Part shown: piece after piece, positions 45,291 through 55,400 of the stretch
Numbering within the stretch: position 1 is the stretch's first letter
How the letters are laid out: each line of letters begins with the position of its first letter
The notes under the pieces: generated by a model
Told to the model about the DNA's origin: nothing
Database searches by the model: none
What the model saw: the letters and a program-made list of their open reading frames with translations, nothing else
Made by a program: the position numbers and the translations under genes
Origin: Marinomonas sp. SBI8L
Lineage (GTDB): Bacteria; Pseudomonadota; Gammaproteobacteria; Pseudomonadales; Marinomonadaceae
Length of the DNA stretch: 64,000 nt
Assembly: GCF_001624705.1 (NCBI RefSeq)
Contig: NZ_JSEO01000004.1
Location: 1-64,000 of the forward strand
Direction: 5' to 3'

Positions 45291-45954
45291 TGCTAGTTAC
45301 CCTCTTCATAAAAATACCCATTAAAGAAAGTAAGGCAGGAAGACCAGCAGGTAAAAAAGGTGTGCTCGCCACACAAAGCACGGCGCCAGTCGAAGCTGTC
45401 ACTCGCATTGTCGAGCTATTTAGCTTAGGTAATACAAGTGCAATCAAGATAGCAGGAAACATCACATCTAATCCTAAAGCATGGGTGCTCTCAATGATTT
45501 CTCCCAATACAGCACCAAAGTAAACGCCCAATGGCCAAGCAACTAATATCCCTAGCCCAGAGAGCCAATAAGCTTTCTTGTTCAATTCAGAGCTTGGTTG
45601 GCTAATTCCAAATACAACCGATTCATCATTCATCAAATGGCACCCAAGAAACCTACGCCAGCCTTTTCCTAATTGCGTATTCAAACTAAGACCAAATGCT
45701 AATAAGCGTGAGTTAACCAATAAACCCGCTATGGCAGCAGTAACAGCCCCACCACCTGACGCAACAATACCGATAAATAAAAATTCAGAGGCCCCTGCTA
45801 GTACTAAAATGGATAAGGAAAGAGGTACCCATAAATCAAATCCAAGGCTTATCGCTAAAGCGCCATAGGACACACCAACAAGGGCATCAGCAAGACAAAC
45901 AAAAAGTATTTGAAAGCCTAATTGAGAAGAGTTTGAACGAATAAGTTTTTTCAT
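45283..45954 (-). CDS. azlC: AzlC-family branched-chain amino acid exporter subunit
   Basis: 223 residues and about six hydrophobic segments, AzlC family (GVSYGALAISLGFDLWVPL, GASEFLFIGIV, and the NDESVVFGIS motif). Larger half of the AzlCD exporter. It is divergent from an XRE-cupin regulator gene that is commonly paired with it and probably controls it through the repeats at 45972 and 46019. Confidence 0.9.
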   Translation of the reverse strand: MKKLIRSNSSQLGFQILFVCLADALVGVSYGALAISLGFDLWVPLSLSILVLAGASEFLFIGIVASGGGAVTAAIAGLLVNSRLLAFGLSLNTQLGKGWRRFLGCHLMNDESVVFGISQPSSELNKKAYWLSGLGILVAWPLGVYFGAVLGEIIESTHALGLDVMFPAILIALVLPKLNSSTMRVTASTGAVLCVASTPFLPAGLPALLSLMGIFMKRVTSNG

Positions 45955-45971
45955 AACACCATTTCCATCAT

Positions 45972-46027
45972 GAACGTTTGATCGATATAATGAACAAAAC
46001 CTATTACATCGTCAAGACGAACGTTTG
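45972..46027. promoter_or_regulatory. Paired GAACGTTTG sites in azlC-regulator intergenic region
   Basis: GAACGTTTG occurs at 45972-45980 and 46019-46027, 47 bp apart start to start, one next to each divergent gene. Each contains the palindrome AACGTT. They are candidate operators for the XRE-cupin regulator. Confidence 0.5.
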
Positions 46028-46054
46028 TATTTTATATCGAACAGGCAAATATTT

Positions 46055-46615
46055 ATGACTAAAGAAAACCAACTTCCTATTGAAATTGTTGCTAAAGCAT
46101 TGGTCAGAGAAAGGCGTAAGACGGGCTTATCTATGGCAGAAATTTCCCGTCAGGCTGGCATAGCAAAATCCACTCTATCCCAGTTGGAATCTGGTATTGG
46201 GAATCCAAGCCTAGAGACGCTTTGGGCTTTAAGCATTGCGTTAAAAGTACCTTTTTCTAAATTAATTGAGCCGGTACAAAACGAGATCCAATTAATTCGC
46301 AAAGGGGATGGCATAAAAATAGAGTCTGAACATGCAAATTATACAAGTTTGCTTTTATCAGCCTGCCCATCAGCTGCGCGCCGAGACATTTATCAGATAA
46401 TGGTTGAACCAGGGCAAGCAAGGCAATCAGAGCCCCATATGACCGGTGTTGTCGAGCACATTATTGTCACTCAAGGCAGCGCTCTAGTCGGCCCTAATGA
46501 GCAAACCCATACCTTATATCCAGGCGATTACATCAGCTACCCTGCAGATCAGGCCCATATTTTCGATGCCCTAGAAGAACACACTCAAGCCATCGTCATT
46601 ATGGAACAAGCCTAA
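46055..46615 (+). CDS. XRE-family regulator with C-terminal cupin domain
   Basis: About 186 residues. Helix-turn-helix of XRE type at about 15-60 (GLSMAEISRQAGIAKSTLSQ, then ESGIGNPSLETLWALS) and a cupin barrel at about 110-185 (PHMTGVVEHIIVTQGSALV). It is probably the regulator of the divergent azlCD genes. ATG at 46055 gives a normal N-terminus; a TTG at 46025 is less likely. The cupin may sense a small molecule such as an amino acid. Confidence 0.92.
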   Translation: MTKENQLPIEIVAKALVRERRKTGLSMAEISRQAGIAKSTLSQLESGIGNPSLETLWALSIALKVPFSKLIEPVQNEIQLIRKGDGIKIESEHANYTSLLLSACPSAARRDIYQIMVEPGQARQSEPHMTGVVEHIIVTQGSALVGPNEQTHTLYPGDYISYPADQAHIFDALEEHTQAIVIMEQA

Positions 46616-46627
46616 ACTTATTCGGCC

Positions 46628-46662
46628 AAACCCTACTGACATATCTTGTCAGTAGGGTTTTG
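46628..46662 (+). terminator. Intrinsic terminator after XRE-cupin gene
   Basis: A perfect 14-bp inverted repeat (46628-46641 with 46647-46660), 5-nt loop, then TG. It lies 12 bp after the stop. Confidence 0.88.
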
Positions 46663-46814
46663 TTATACTGCTTCTTTATCGCTAAAAAAGGCCATTTTCC
46701 TTACCCAAATTAAAAAGCGATCTTGGCGTGATGAAATGAACTGACTAAATGCTGAAAAAGTTCCTGCCTCAATAAGAATCTCATCCTTATTGAGCATGAG
46801 TAAAAGGAGTGAAG

Positions 46815-47519
46815 GTGTTACCCACAAATCGATTATTTAGCATTATTCAACTGCTTCGAAACGCCAGATACCCTGTCAAAGCACAACAGCTGGCGGATAA
46901 ATTTGAAGTATCTGTACGTACAATTTATCGAGACATTGCAGAACTTCAGAATCAACTTGTTCCGATTCATGGTGAAGCAGGTGTGGGCTATGTGCTGAAA
47001 CCGGGTTATGAAATGCCACCTCTAATGCTGACAGCTAATGAATTAGAAGCCGTCGCACTTGGCGCCCATTGGGTGAGCCAAAGGGGAGATAAATACCTAA
47101 GTCAGTCAGCTAGCTCTTTATTAGAAAAAATTAAAGAGGTGGTACCTGAGCACTTACAAAGTGTCGTTCTGGATACTAATTTGGTATCTGCAAACTTCGC
47201 TCAAGCAGTTGAAGACAGCATTAATATGGACGATGTAAGAGAAGCCATTAGACAACAAAATAAGCTCTTCATTGCCTATAAAGATGTTAAAGAAAATATC
47301 AGCCACAGGATTATCTGGCCTATTATGGTTGCCTATTTTCATAGTGTCCGCTTAGTTGTTGCCTGGTGTGAAAGCCGCCAAGATTTTCGTCACTTTCGCA
47401 CGGATAGGATCAATAAGGTTGAAGTCTTAGCGGAGAATTACCCTAGATCACGTCAAATACTCAAACTTGAATGGCAGCAAAAAGAGAAAATCTCACTGCC
47501 TCAAACCAACTCTCAATAA
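46815..47519 (+). CDS. YafY-like HTH/WYL-domain transcriptional regulator
   Basis: About 234 residues. An HTH_11 domain at the N-terminus (AQQLADKFEVSVRTIYRDIAEL) is followed by a WYL domain (about 135-210) with the RIIWPIMVAYFHSVRLVVAWCE core and the FRTDRI motif. WYL regulators sense nucleic acid or nucleotide ligands and often control stress or DNA repair genes. The GTG at 46815 has AAGGAG at a good distance; a GTG two codons earlier is too close to it. It is convergent with the Lrp gene 10 bp away. Confidence 0.88.
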   Translation: MLPTNRLFSIIQLLRNARYPVKAQQLADKFEVSVRTIYRDIAELQNQLVPIHGEAGVGYVLKPGYEMPPLMLTANELEAVALGAHWVSQRGDKYLSQSASSLLEKIKEVVPEHLQSVVLDTNLVSANFAQAVEDSINMDDVREAIRQQNKLFIAYKDVKENISHRIIWPIMVAYFHSVRLVVAWCESRQDFRHFRTDRINKVEVLAENYPRSRQILKLEWQQKEKISLPQTNSQ

Positions 47520-47529
47520 AGGTATTTCT

Positions 47530-47991
47530 CTAGAGGGCAATCTCGGTACTAAACTTATTACGAGTCATGGATATCAAGGTTCTAAATTTACGCATATTCG
47601 TCTCGCCGTAAAGCACTCGATTTGAAAAGTCTTTAAACATCTTCATATTCGCCACATTCACAATCAATACAAAGTCGACTTCTCCCGTTACTTGATAACA
47701 CTGAGTGACCTCAGGGCTGGCTTGAATACGCTTGATAAAGAGCTCATTCATATCACGCCTATCCCTTTCCATCTCAACCTCAACAATAATCACAATACCT
47801 TCGCCGATAAGATGAGGATTAAGAATGGCAACACTCTTCTCGATCACGCCTTTGTCATAAAGTGCTTTTACTCGCTTTAGACAAGCGGGAGCGGATAGGC
47901 TAATCATGTCAGCCAAAGCCGCATTGGTGATTTTATTGTCTTTTTGAAGAACCCTTAAAATTCGTTTATCTATTTCGTCTAGCTCGATCAT
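47530..47991 (-). CDS. Lrp/AsnC-family transcriptional regulator
   Basis: 153 residues: N-terminal helix-turn-helix (ITNAALADMISLSAPACLKRVKAL) and a C-terminal RAM/AsnC domain (about 65-150). Such regulators respond to amino acids. It is divergent from the membrane-protein gene at 48132, which is the likely target. The intergenic region is very AT-rich. Confidence 0.93.
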   Translation of the reverse strand: MIELDEIDKRILRVLQKDNKITNAALADMISLSAPACLKRVKALYDKGVIEKSVAILNPHLIGEGIVIIVEVEMERDRRDMNELFIKRIQASPEVTQCYQVTGEVDFVLIVNVANMKMFKDFSNRVLYGETNMRKFRTLISMTRNKFSTEIAL

Positions 47992-48131
47992 TAATTAATT
48001 CACCATCAACATATCTCATAAATGAGAAATAATATTAATTAAATAAGACAATATAAGAAATAATATATTTTTGCATTTATTTAAAATTATGTTCTGTAAA
48101 TCATCACAAAGTTAATTTGAGCGACACAAAA

Positions 48132-49094
48132 ATGAAAACTTTTTTTAAAGAACTGCTAATCGAAATATGGGATGTTTCCTACACTCTTTTTAAACTTATG
48201 ATCCCCACCATCATAGTGGTAAAGATTTTAGAAAGTCTTGGCTTTTTAGAGTACTTTGCCTTGGTTCTCGGCCCAATTATGCATTGGGTTGGTTTACCTG
48301 AGTCTATGGGGATTGTTTGGGCAACCACTATATTGACCAACATTTATGCTGGTATGCTGGTCTTCTTCTATGCTCAGCAAGCAGAAACACTAACAGTTGC
48401 GCAAGTAACGGTTCTTTGTATTCTCATGCTCTTTGCCCATGGACTCCCCGTTGAAGCGCGTATTGCTCAACAGGCAGGTATTCGCCTTAGATTTACGCTT
48501 TTACTTAGGGTTGGAGGCGGTTTAGTGCTGGCATGGATACTCAACAAGCTTTACCTTGAATTTGATTACCTACAAGAGGTTAATCAATTGTCATGGCAGC
48601 CTGAGCCTGCTGACACGAGTTTACTTGGTTGGGCCAAGGGGCAGATTGAAAGCTTAATCATGATTCAAATTATCATTGCGGGCCTCTTATTTGCGCTAAA
48701 AATACTCAAACTATTGGGCATTGAAAAACTGATGGGCTATATGCTGTCACCCTTATTACGAATGCTAGGGATCAGCCGTCAAGCAACAACCATTACTATC
48801 GTTGGCTTTACCTTAGGAATTAGTTTTGGTGGTGGTTTGTTGATTAATGAAGCAAGACAAGGACATGTTTCAAGACGAGATATTTTCGCTTCTATGAGCT
48901 TACTCGCCCTTTGTCATAGCATGATAGAAGACACAATTCTCATGCTCTTATTAGGCGCTGACTTCGCAGGTGTTTTTTGGGCTAGAATCCTATTCTCATT
49001 TATTGTCATTGCCTTTCTAACCAGGGTAATGGATTTACTACCTGCTAGAGTATGGGATAAACACCTAACCAATAAACATATTCAGCCAGGATAA
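48132..49094 (+). CDS. Nucleoside-recognition (Gate) domain membrane protein
   Basis: About 320 residues, eight or more hydrophobic segments, Gate/nucleoside-recognition repeats: LMIPTIIVVKILESLG and GFTLGISFGGGLLI with an N-terminal half related to SpmA. Members transport nucleosides or other solutes, or act in spores; here function is uncertain. ATG at 48132 is preferred over a TTG at 48117. It is divergent from the Lrp gene, which suggests an amino acid-linked role. Confidence 0.82.
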   Translation: MKTFFKELLIEIWDVSYTLFKLMIPTIIVVKILESLGFLEYFALVLGPIMHWVGLPESMGIVWATTILTNIYAGMLVFFYAQQAETLTVAQVTVLCILMLFAHGLPVEARIAQQAGIRLRFTLLLRVGGGLVLAWILNKLYLEFDYLQEVNQLSWQPEPADTSLLGWAKGQIESLIMIQIIIAGLLFALKILKLLGIEKLMGYMLSPLLRMLGISRQATTITIVGFTLGISFGGGLLINEARQGHVSRRDIFASMSLLALCHSMIEDTILMLLLGADFAGVFWARILFSFIVIAFLTRVMDLLPARVWDKHLTNKHIQPG

Positions 49095-49107
49095 TCATAG
49101 TAAACAC

Positions 49108-49132
49108 AAAGGGGCTAAAGTCTGACCCCTTT
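49108..49132 (+). terminator. Terminator-like hairpin after Gate-domain gene
   Basis: AAAGGGG (49108-49114) pairs with CCCCTTT (49126-49132) around an 11-nt loop. It lies 14 bp after the stop, before the convergent LysR gene. Confidence 0.65.
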
Positions 49133-49154
49133 CATTTCATCATCCTTTTATTCG

Positions 49155-50039
49155 TTATTTAGCTTCTGCTAGTAAAGAATCTAAAGCTTCAAACAACCAA
49201 GTCATCACAGGGCCAATGGCTTTATCTCGACGGTTCACCACACCAATCTCCACCATCAAAGGGGAAGGAATGCACTCACTCGAAAGCTCCACCAACTCTT
49301 CTAATACCCAATCAGATTTCGCCACATGCTCAGGAATCAAAGCCCAACCAACACCTCTCATCACCATCATAGAAATATAATAGTAGCTGTCTATTTGCCA
49401 GTGGTTTGCTGATAAAGGCGGCTCTTGGGTTTGACCTTTTCGATCACAAATAATGATTTGTCTATACTGGGCTAATTGGTGAATTGTCGGTGCTTTAAAT
49501 TGAGCTAATGGATGTTGAGCGCTTACAACTAGACTATGCCTAAAGTGTCCAATCGACATAAACTCAAGTGAGTCAGCTAAGGTGCTGATGTAAAACATAA
49601 TACCGATATCGGCAATACCTTGCTCTACCCATTGGGCGATATCTTCTTGAGAACCATTAATGATAGTGAGTTTTAACGAAGGGAATTCATCCGCTAATCG
49701 CTGAAACATGACTTCAAAAGCCGTATTAGGAACCGCTTCATCCAAGGCGACTTTGAGAGTCAACTCTTCACCTATGGTTACTGCTTTTGCTCTCGCCTCA
49801 AGACGCTGACACTGAGCAAGCACAGCTTGTGCTTCGATAAACATTTGCTCACCATCTTTTGTTAAAACTGGCAACTTGGCACTTCGATCAAACAGCTCAA
49901 AGCCTAAGTCTGCCTCAAGGTTTGCTATTGCCGTACTAATACGAGACTGCACTTTTCCCATTTTTCGTGCCGCGGCCGAAAAAGAGCCAAACTTAACTGA
50001 ATAAACAAACGCAGTTAATTCATCTAATGTCCAATTCAT
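49155..50039 (-). CDS. LysR-family transcriptional regulator
   Basis: 294 residues: winged helix-turn-helix (FGSFSAAARKMGKVQSRIST) and a LysR substrate-binding domain. It is divergent from the MATE gene at 50164, its likely target. GAGGAG lies 5 bp before the ATG at 50039; a GTG at 50045 is too close to it. Confidence 0.93.
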   Translation of the reverse strand: MNWTLDELTAFVYSVKFGSFSAAARKMGKVQSRISTAIANLEADLGFELFDRSAKLPVLTKDGEQMFIEAQAVLAQCQRLEARAKAVTIGEELTLKVALDEAVPNTAFEVMFQRLADEFPSLKLTIINGSQEDIAQWVEQGIADIGIMFYISTLADSLEFMSIGHFRHSLVVSAQHPLAQFKAPTIHQLAQYRQIIICDRKGQTQEPPLSANHWQIDSYYYISMMVMRGVGWALIPEHVAKSDWVLEELVELSSECIPSPLMVEIGVVNRRDKAIGPVMTWLFEALDSLLAEAK

Positions 50040-50163
50040 GAGCACTCCTCAGCTTAACACTCTCTTTTTACATCTCTAAAAGAGATAACAACTAACTAAC
50101 ATCAATCTTATTATAAGGTTATCCTGATGTGAATATATTCTCGGACACAGACAGCTATTGCCC

Positions 50164-51597
50164 ATGAACACATCTATGACAAAACAAACGCAAGCTAAAT
50201 ACATTCGCAGTACATTTTGGCGCTATAGCTTACCCGCGATTACCGCCATGTTGGTGAATGGGCTTTATCAGGTTGTCGATGGTATTTTCATTGGTAAGGT
50301 AATTGGTTACAGCGGTTTGGCAGCAATTAACATGGCTTGGCCAATTATCTTTTTTTTGGTGGGCTTTGGCATCATGGTGGGAATAGGCGCCGGTAGTCTG
50401 TTATCTATCCACCAAGGTGAGTCTGAAATAGCTCAGGGCTCTAACGCTAAATCCAACTATAGCGCTAAGCTTTTAATGACAAGTTTGTATGTCATGATAG
50501 CCCTTGGCCTTGTTTCATCTTTTTCATTGAGTTTAATGGGTGAGCTTTTATTAGAGCTCCAATCAGGAACATCAGAAGGAATTATTCTAGCCAAAGCTTA
50601 TCTAGATTGGTTTAGCATAGGCGGTGTTCTTAGCATTTTTGCCGCAGCCCTTCCCTTACTGATTAGAAATGATAATAGCCCTATGATCGCCACAGGGTTA
50701 ATGGGCTTTGGCGCCTTACTCAATATTGTATTAGATTACCTATTTATTGATTATTTCAATCTAGGCTTAGCAGGCGCCGCGATTGCGACTCTAATTGCTC
50801 AACTTATTGTTTGTATCTTGGGTCTTAGCTATTTCTTCAGCCACTATTCAACAAAGCCTTTTCAATTAGAAAGTGGCACTGAGGATAGAACTCAAAATAA
50901 AGCAGAAGATTCCTACCTTACTTTTGACCCTAGTCTAGCTAAAAAGGTGATCGCCTTAGGATCTTCAAGTCTCATCATTTATTTATACACCAGCGTTATG
51001 GTGGGCCTGCATAACGCCTTATTTATGGAGTACGGCAATGCACTTACCGTTGGCGCCTATGCCATAGTCGGTTATCTAATGGTCATATATTACTTTGTTG
51101 CAGAAGGTATAGCTGATGGGTCTCAACCTCCTATCAGCTACTTTTTTGGAGCCAAAAGACAAAGTGATATTCAGGCTTTAGTCATGCTATCCATTAAAGT
51201 CACCTTATTCGCAGGACTTAGTTGGACATTACTGCTAAACCTCTTCCCTAATGAGCTAATTCAACTCTTTAATCATGAAGACGAGGCCTTAGCGCAAGCA
51301 ACGATTCACGGTATTCAGTTACACCTATTCGCACTGGCTCTTGATGGCTTTATCATGCTGGCATCTATTTATTTTACCAGTGTCAATCAACCAGGAAAGG
51401 CACTAAGTATCGCATTCGGAAATATGTTTATTCAGCTACCTTTCTTATATCTTTTACCCAAGTTTTTTGGGCTAGATGGGGTTTGGTTGGCTATGCCTGT
51501 ATCCAACATTGTGCTCTTCTTAATCGTCGCGCCCATGCTTTTTTTGGATCTCAAACAACCCCAAAATTTATTCCAAAAAAGAGCGGCTGTCAGGTGA
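50164..51597 (+). CDS. MATE-family multidrug efflux protein
   Basis: About 477 residues with twelve transmembrane segments in two MATE bundles. VDGIFIGKVIGYSGLAAIN and LALDGFIMLASIYFTSVNQPGK are family segments. It exports cationic drugs or metabolites with Na+ or H+. A 15-residue tail of polar residues follows the last helix. The divergent LysR gene probably controls it. No strong RBS is seen at ATG 50164, so start is uncertain by a few codons. Confidence 0.9.
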   Translation: MNTSMTKQTQAKYIRSTFWRYSLPAITAMLVNGLYQVVDGIFIGKVIGYSGLAAINMAWPIIFFLVGFGIMVGIGAGSLLSIHQGESEIAQGSNAKSNYSAKLLMTSLYVMIALGLVSSFSLSLMGELLLELQSGTSEGIILAKAYLDWFSIGGVLSIFAAALPLLIRNDNSPMIATGLMGFGALLNIVLDYLFIDYFNLGLAGAAIATLIAQLIVCILGLSYFFSHYSTKPFQLESGTEDRTQNKAEDSYLTFDPSLAKKVIALGSSSLIIYLYTSVMVGLHNALFMEYGNALTVGAYAIVGYLMVIYYFVAEGIADGSQPPISYFFGAKRQSDIQALVMLSIKVTLFAGLSWTLLLNLFPNELIQLFNHEDEALAQATIHGIQLHLFALALDGFIMLASIYFTSVNQPGKALSIAFGNMFIQLPFLYLLPKFFGLDGVWLAMPVSNIVLFLIVAPMLFLDLKQPQNLFQKRAAVR

Positions 51598-51748
51598 TAT
51601 GTTAGTTCGAGTGAAACTAATACCTTAATGAGTTAATAGAGATGTTTTGAATTGAGTTAATTTCGTCTGATTACTTTCAAGTGTAACGCTGATCAGTTTA
51701 GCCTTTAGATATGAGGCTATAACTATCTGCTGAAGCTTTCAAAACAAG

Positions 51749-52465
51749 CTAAGTAACGGCTGTATTTGAAGCTAATGTGACCTTTATTTCTCTTGTTAAG
51801 ACTATGCTTTCTAATTCAATTAACCGGTTTAGATGCTTTTCATTTAGCTCGATACCAGCACATATCAAACAGGAGCCATTTTTGGTAAAGATGCCCTCCA
51901 CCAATACCATACCTTCTTTGAGTTGCTTGATATTCGGAATGCTTTGAATACCTTCTAGACTAGGTAATGAGGCATTCTCACAAAAGTCATCAACCTCAGC
52001 CAGACTTAAAGTATCGTCACTTAAACTATCAAAAATGGTTTCAACATCTTGATACCTAGCTTCATGATACAAGCTAGATGACTCTAAAACAGCACTGTTT
52101 ATCTTCTCAGTTAAAGGTTTAACCGCGAGAGGCTTCACTAAGAAACCATCAATATCTAACTCCATACAGGTGGTTATCACCTTTATATTTGAGTAAGAGG
52201 TCACCGCGATAATTTTAAGCGCTTTGTTGTTTTTCGTTTTTCCAAGCCTAATCTGCTTTATCAATGTCATACCATTCATACTTGGCATATTGATATCAGT
52301 GATCACTAGGTCAATTTTATGCTGATTAAGACGCTCAATTGCAAGATCACCATTTTTAGCCGATAAAACATTTTCAAAGCCAACACGTAGCAGCATTGCT
52401 AAGGTTTGTTTTCTAGAAAAGTCATGGTCTTCCACCACTAGAATGGTCATTGAAGCGCTTTTCAT
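51749..52465 (-). CDS. Response regulator with receiver and unrecognised C-terminal domain
   Basis: About 238 residues. Receiver at 1-125 with VVEDHD acidic pair, phospho-Asp in VITDINMPS, Thr/Ser and VKPLAV lysine. The C-terminal 110 residues (a GIQSIPNIKQLKEGMVLVEGIF stretch, in parts) have no DNA-binding motif and resemble output modules next to HD-GYP or HDOD domains. It lies 19 bp after the hybrid kinase gene and is its probable partner. ATG at 52465 has GGTGGGA upstream and is preferred over GTG at 52477. Confidence 0.9.
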   Translation of the reverse strand: MKSASMTILVVEDHDFSRKQTLAMLLRVGFENVLSAKNGDLAIERLNQHKIDLVITDINMPSMNGMTLIKQIRLGKTKNNKALKIIAVTSYSNIKVITTCMELDIDGFLVKPLAVKPLTEKINSAVLESSSLYHEARYQDVETIFDSLSDDTLSLAEVDDFCENASLPSLEGIQSIPNIKQLKEGMVLVEGIFTKNGSCLICAGIELNEKHLNRLIELESIVLTREIKVTLASNTAVT

Positions 52466-52483
52466 AATTAATCCCACCCTGAG

Positions 52484-55400
52484 TTAAATAATACTTTCCT
52501 GTTGCAGATACTGTTTGATTTTTTCCAACTCGTTCACACTTTTAGCATAAAGTTCGCTTAGTTCATCCCACTCTTGTTGTGTTGCCGTATTCTGAATTTT
52601 GAGTAGTTGTTCAGCTAATGCATCTGCACCGGCTGAATTCGCAGCCCCTTTCGCAGCATGAGCAAGCTCTTGAAGTTCCTGACTATTATGTAAATCTAAT
52701 GCCTGTTTTAACTTATCAAAGTCATCGCAAACGGATTCCCAATACCCTTCTAAAAGTGGAATTATCACCTCATCATCTAAAGTACCTAAAATATCATTTA
52801 GCTTAGAAAGATTGATCGGACTGTTATCTATGGCTTCAGCAATATCGATAGACTTATGATTTAACTGAGTCTCTTCTTTCCCTTCAACAGCTCTGGTTAA
52901 AGAAGCTTGTCTAATCCATTTCTGTAAAGCTTTACCTAGCTCTGATAACTCCACAGGTTTCGATAAGTAATCATCCATACCAGAGGCAATACATTGCTCT
53001 GCTGAACCAACTAATGCGTTGGCCGTAATTGCAATAACCGGCGTGTGCCCTAAACTTTTATCTTGGCTTTCCATTAACCTCACTTCTTTGGTTAATTCAA
53101 AGCCATCCATAATAGGCATGTGACAATCCGTTAGAATTAAATCAAACTCGCCTTTTTTCCATTTGTTCAACGCCGCTTTACCATCATTTGCCATTTCACA
53201 GCGATAGCCTAAGCGCGTTAACTGACGTTGCAGTACATCTCTATTGGTTGGCTGATCTTCAGCGACTAAAATAAAAGCGTCGGTACCAACAGAACTATCA
53301 TTTGAACTGTCTAACAAAGCCTCTTTTAACGTACTATCACTCTGAATATTTGGACTACAAATGCCAAACAAAGAGGCTATAGCATTAATGAAATTGCTAG
53401 GCTTTAGTGGATGAGCGGCCAATATGTAGGAGTTAGGTTTTACTATACCTTTACTTTTAGAAGGGTTATTTGTCATTGAGACAATTTTCAGATCATCGTA
53501 GGCATCATAACCAACATGACTTTCTTTTCGCTCTTGAATATCATCAAGACTGTATTCAGGACAAAGTAGCAGCATGTCAAAGGCTTCACCTTCATTTTTA
53601 GCATGACACAACACCACTTCTGCTTTGTCTATCGTAGTCACAAAGCTTAAGTCACATTCATAATATTCCAGGTTTTCTTGTACTGCGGACTTTAAGTTCG
53701 CATCACTATAAATACATAATATTTTTTTTGAGCTTAGGTCTATTTCATTGCTTTCTTGCTGATTTAAAGAGGCGGTCTCAATAGGAACGTTAATTTTAAA
53801 AGTACTCCCCATTCCTATTTCACTTTTAACACTAATAGTGCCTCCCATCATTTCCAGTAAGGTTTTGGTAATTGATAGGCCTAGCCCTGTGCCGCCATAC
53901 ATACGAGTGGTCGAAGTGTCAGCTTGAGTGAATGCGGTAAACAATTTAGATAATTGTTTTTTTGTCATGCCAATACCATTATCTGCAATAATAATATCAA
54001 CCGAGTCTTTATCACCCTGGCTATTTAAATAGGTTTTAAGCCAAATCTCTCCGAATGAATGCTCATCGCCTCCACAAAACTTCACTGCATTACCCAATAC
54101 ATTGATCAGAATTTGGCTCAGCCTCACACCATCACTCATTATTGTTTGCGGTATTTTGGGGTCGTGGGTTATATAAATAGAAATATTCTTATTATTGGCC
54201 TGTAGCCAAAGTACATCTGCGGTTCGCTCTACCACTAATTGAAAATCAACTGGAATAATTTCTAATGACATTTGCCCTGCTTCAATTTTTGAGAAGTCCA
54301 AAATATCATTAATAATATTAAGCAAGGTTAGCGCTGAGTCCCGAATGGTTGAGACCATAATTTGCTGATCTTGGTTCATATCCGTTTCATGTAACAAGCT
54401 CACCATACCAACAACACCATTCATTGGTGTACGTATTTCGTGGCTCATATTTGCGAGAAACATAGATTTAGCTTCATTGGCTGCTTGAGCTATTTCACTC
54501 TCTTGTCTTAAGAATTCTTGAGCATTTTTTTCCTTGGTGATGTCTATGTTCACCCCACCCATACCGACTGCTTCACCTGTATCCTCATCAAAAATGACAT
54601 CGGCAGCCGCCTTAATCCAATGCACTTCACCAGACTTCAATCGAATTCTAAACTCACTATTAAACTGAGATAAAGTTTCTCTGGCTAATGCGAGTTCATT
54701 TTCGGCAGTGTCAACATCTTCAGGTAAGACTCTGCCACGCCACATTTCATAATTATTAAGCGAATCTTCCTTATCAATGTCGTAGAGAGAATACATTCTA
54801 TCGTCCCACTCTAATTCATTAGTTATGAAGCTCCAGTTCCAGATTCCTATTCCTCCTGCTTCTGTTGCTAGGTTTAACCTATGAAGAATTTTCTGCAAAT
54901 GCTTTTTACTAAGATTCAGTTCATATTCTGTCACTTTAGCAACACTGATATCCCGTAAAGTACCGAAGTAAAATATTTCATTATTAAAAACGAAACTATT
55001 AGCATGAATAGAAAGTGGGAAGATTTCGTTATCACAAGATTTACCCGTTGTTTCTATTGTTTCTCCAGATAATTGTGTTTGGGTAATATAGTTAATACTC
55101 ACAAGGTTCATATCAGAATCGTCAGAAAACTCTAATAAAGTACTAAAACGTTTTCCTATAATATTTTCTTTTTCGTATCCAAACATTTTCAGCGCTGATT
55201 CATTAATATCTAATAACTCTTCATTATCATTAGCGATAAACATACCGTCGATAGCTGATTTAAATACGGCCTTCATTCTATTCTGGGAGCTTTCTAATTT
55301 ATTATTTGTTGTATGTAATATTTCTTCTAAGGCAAGATTGGCAGACTCTGAGAAGTTTTCTGCGTTACAGATTTCAGTAATATCTATATGTACTGCAAGA

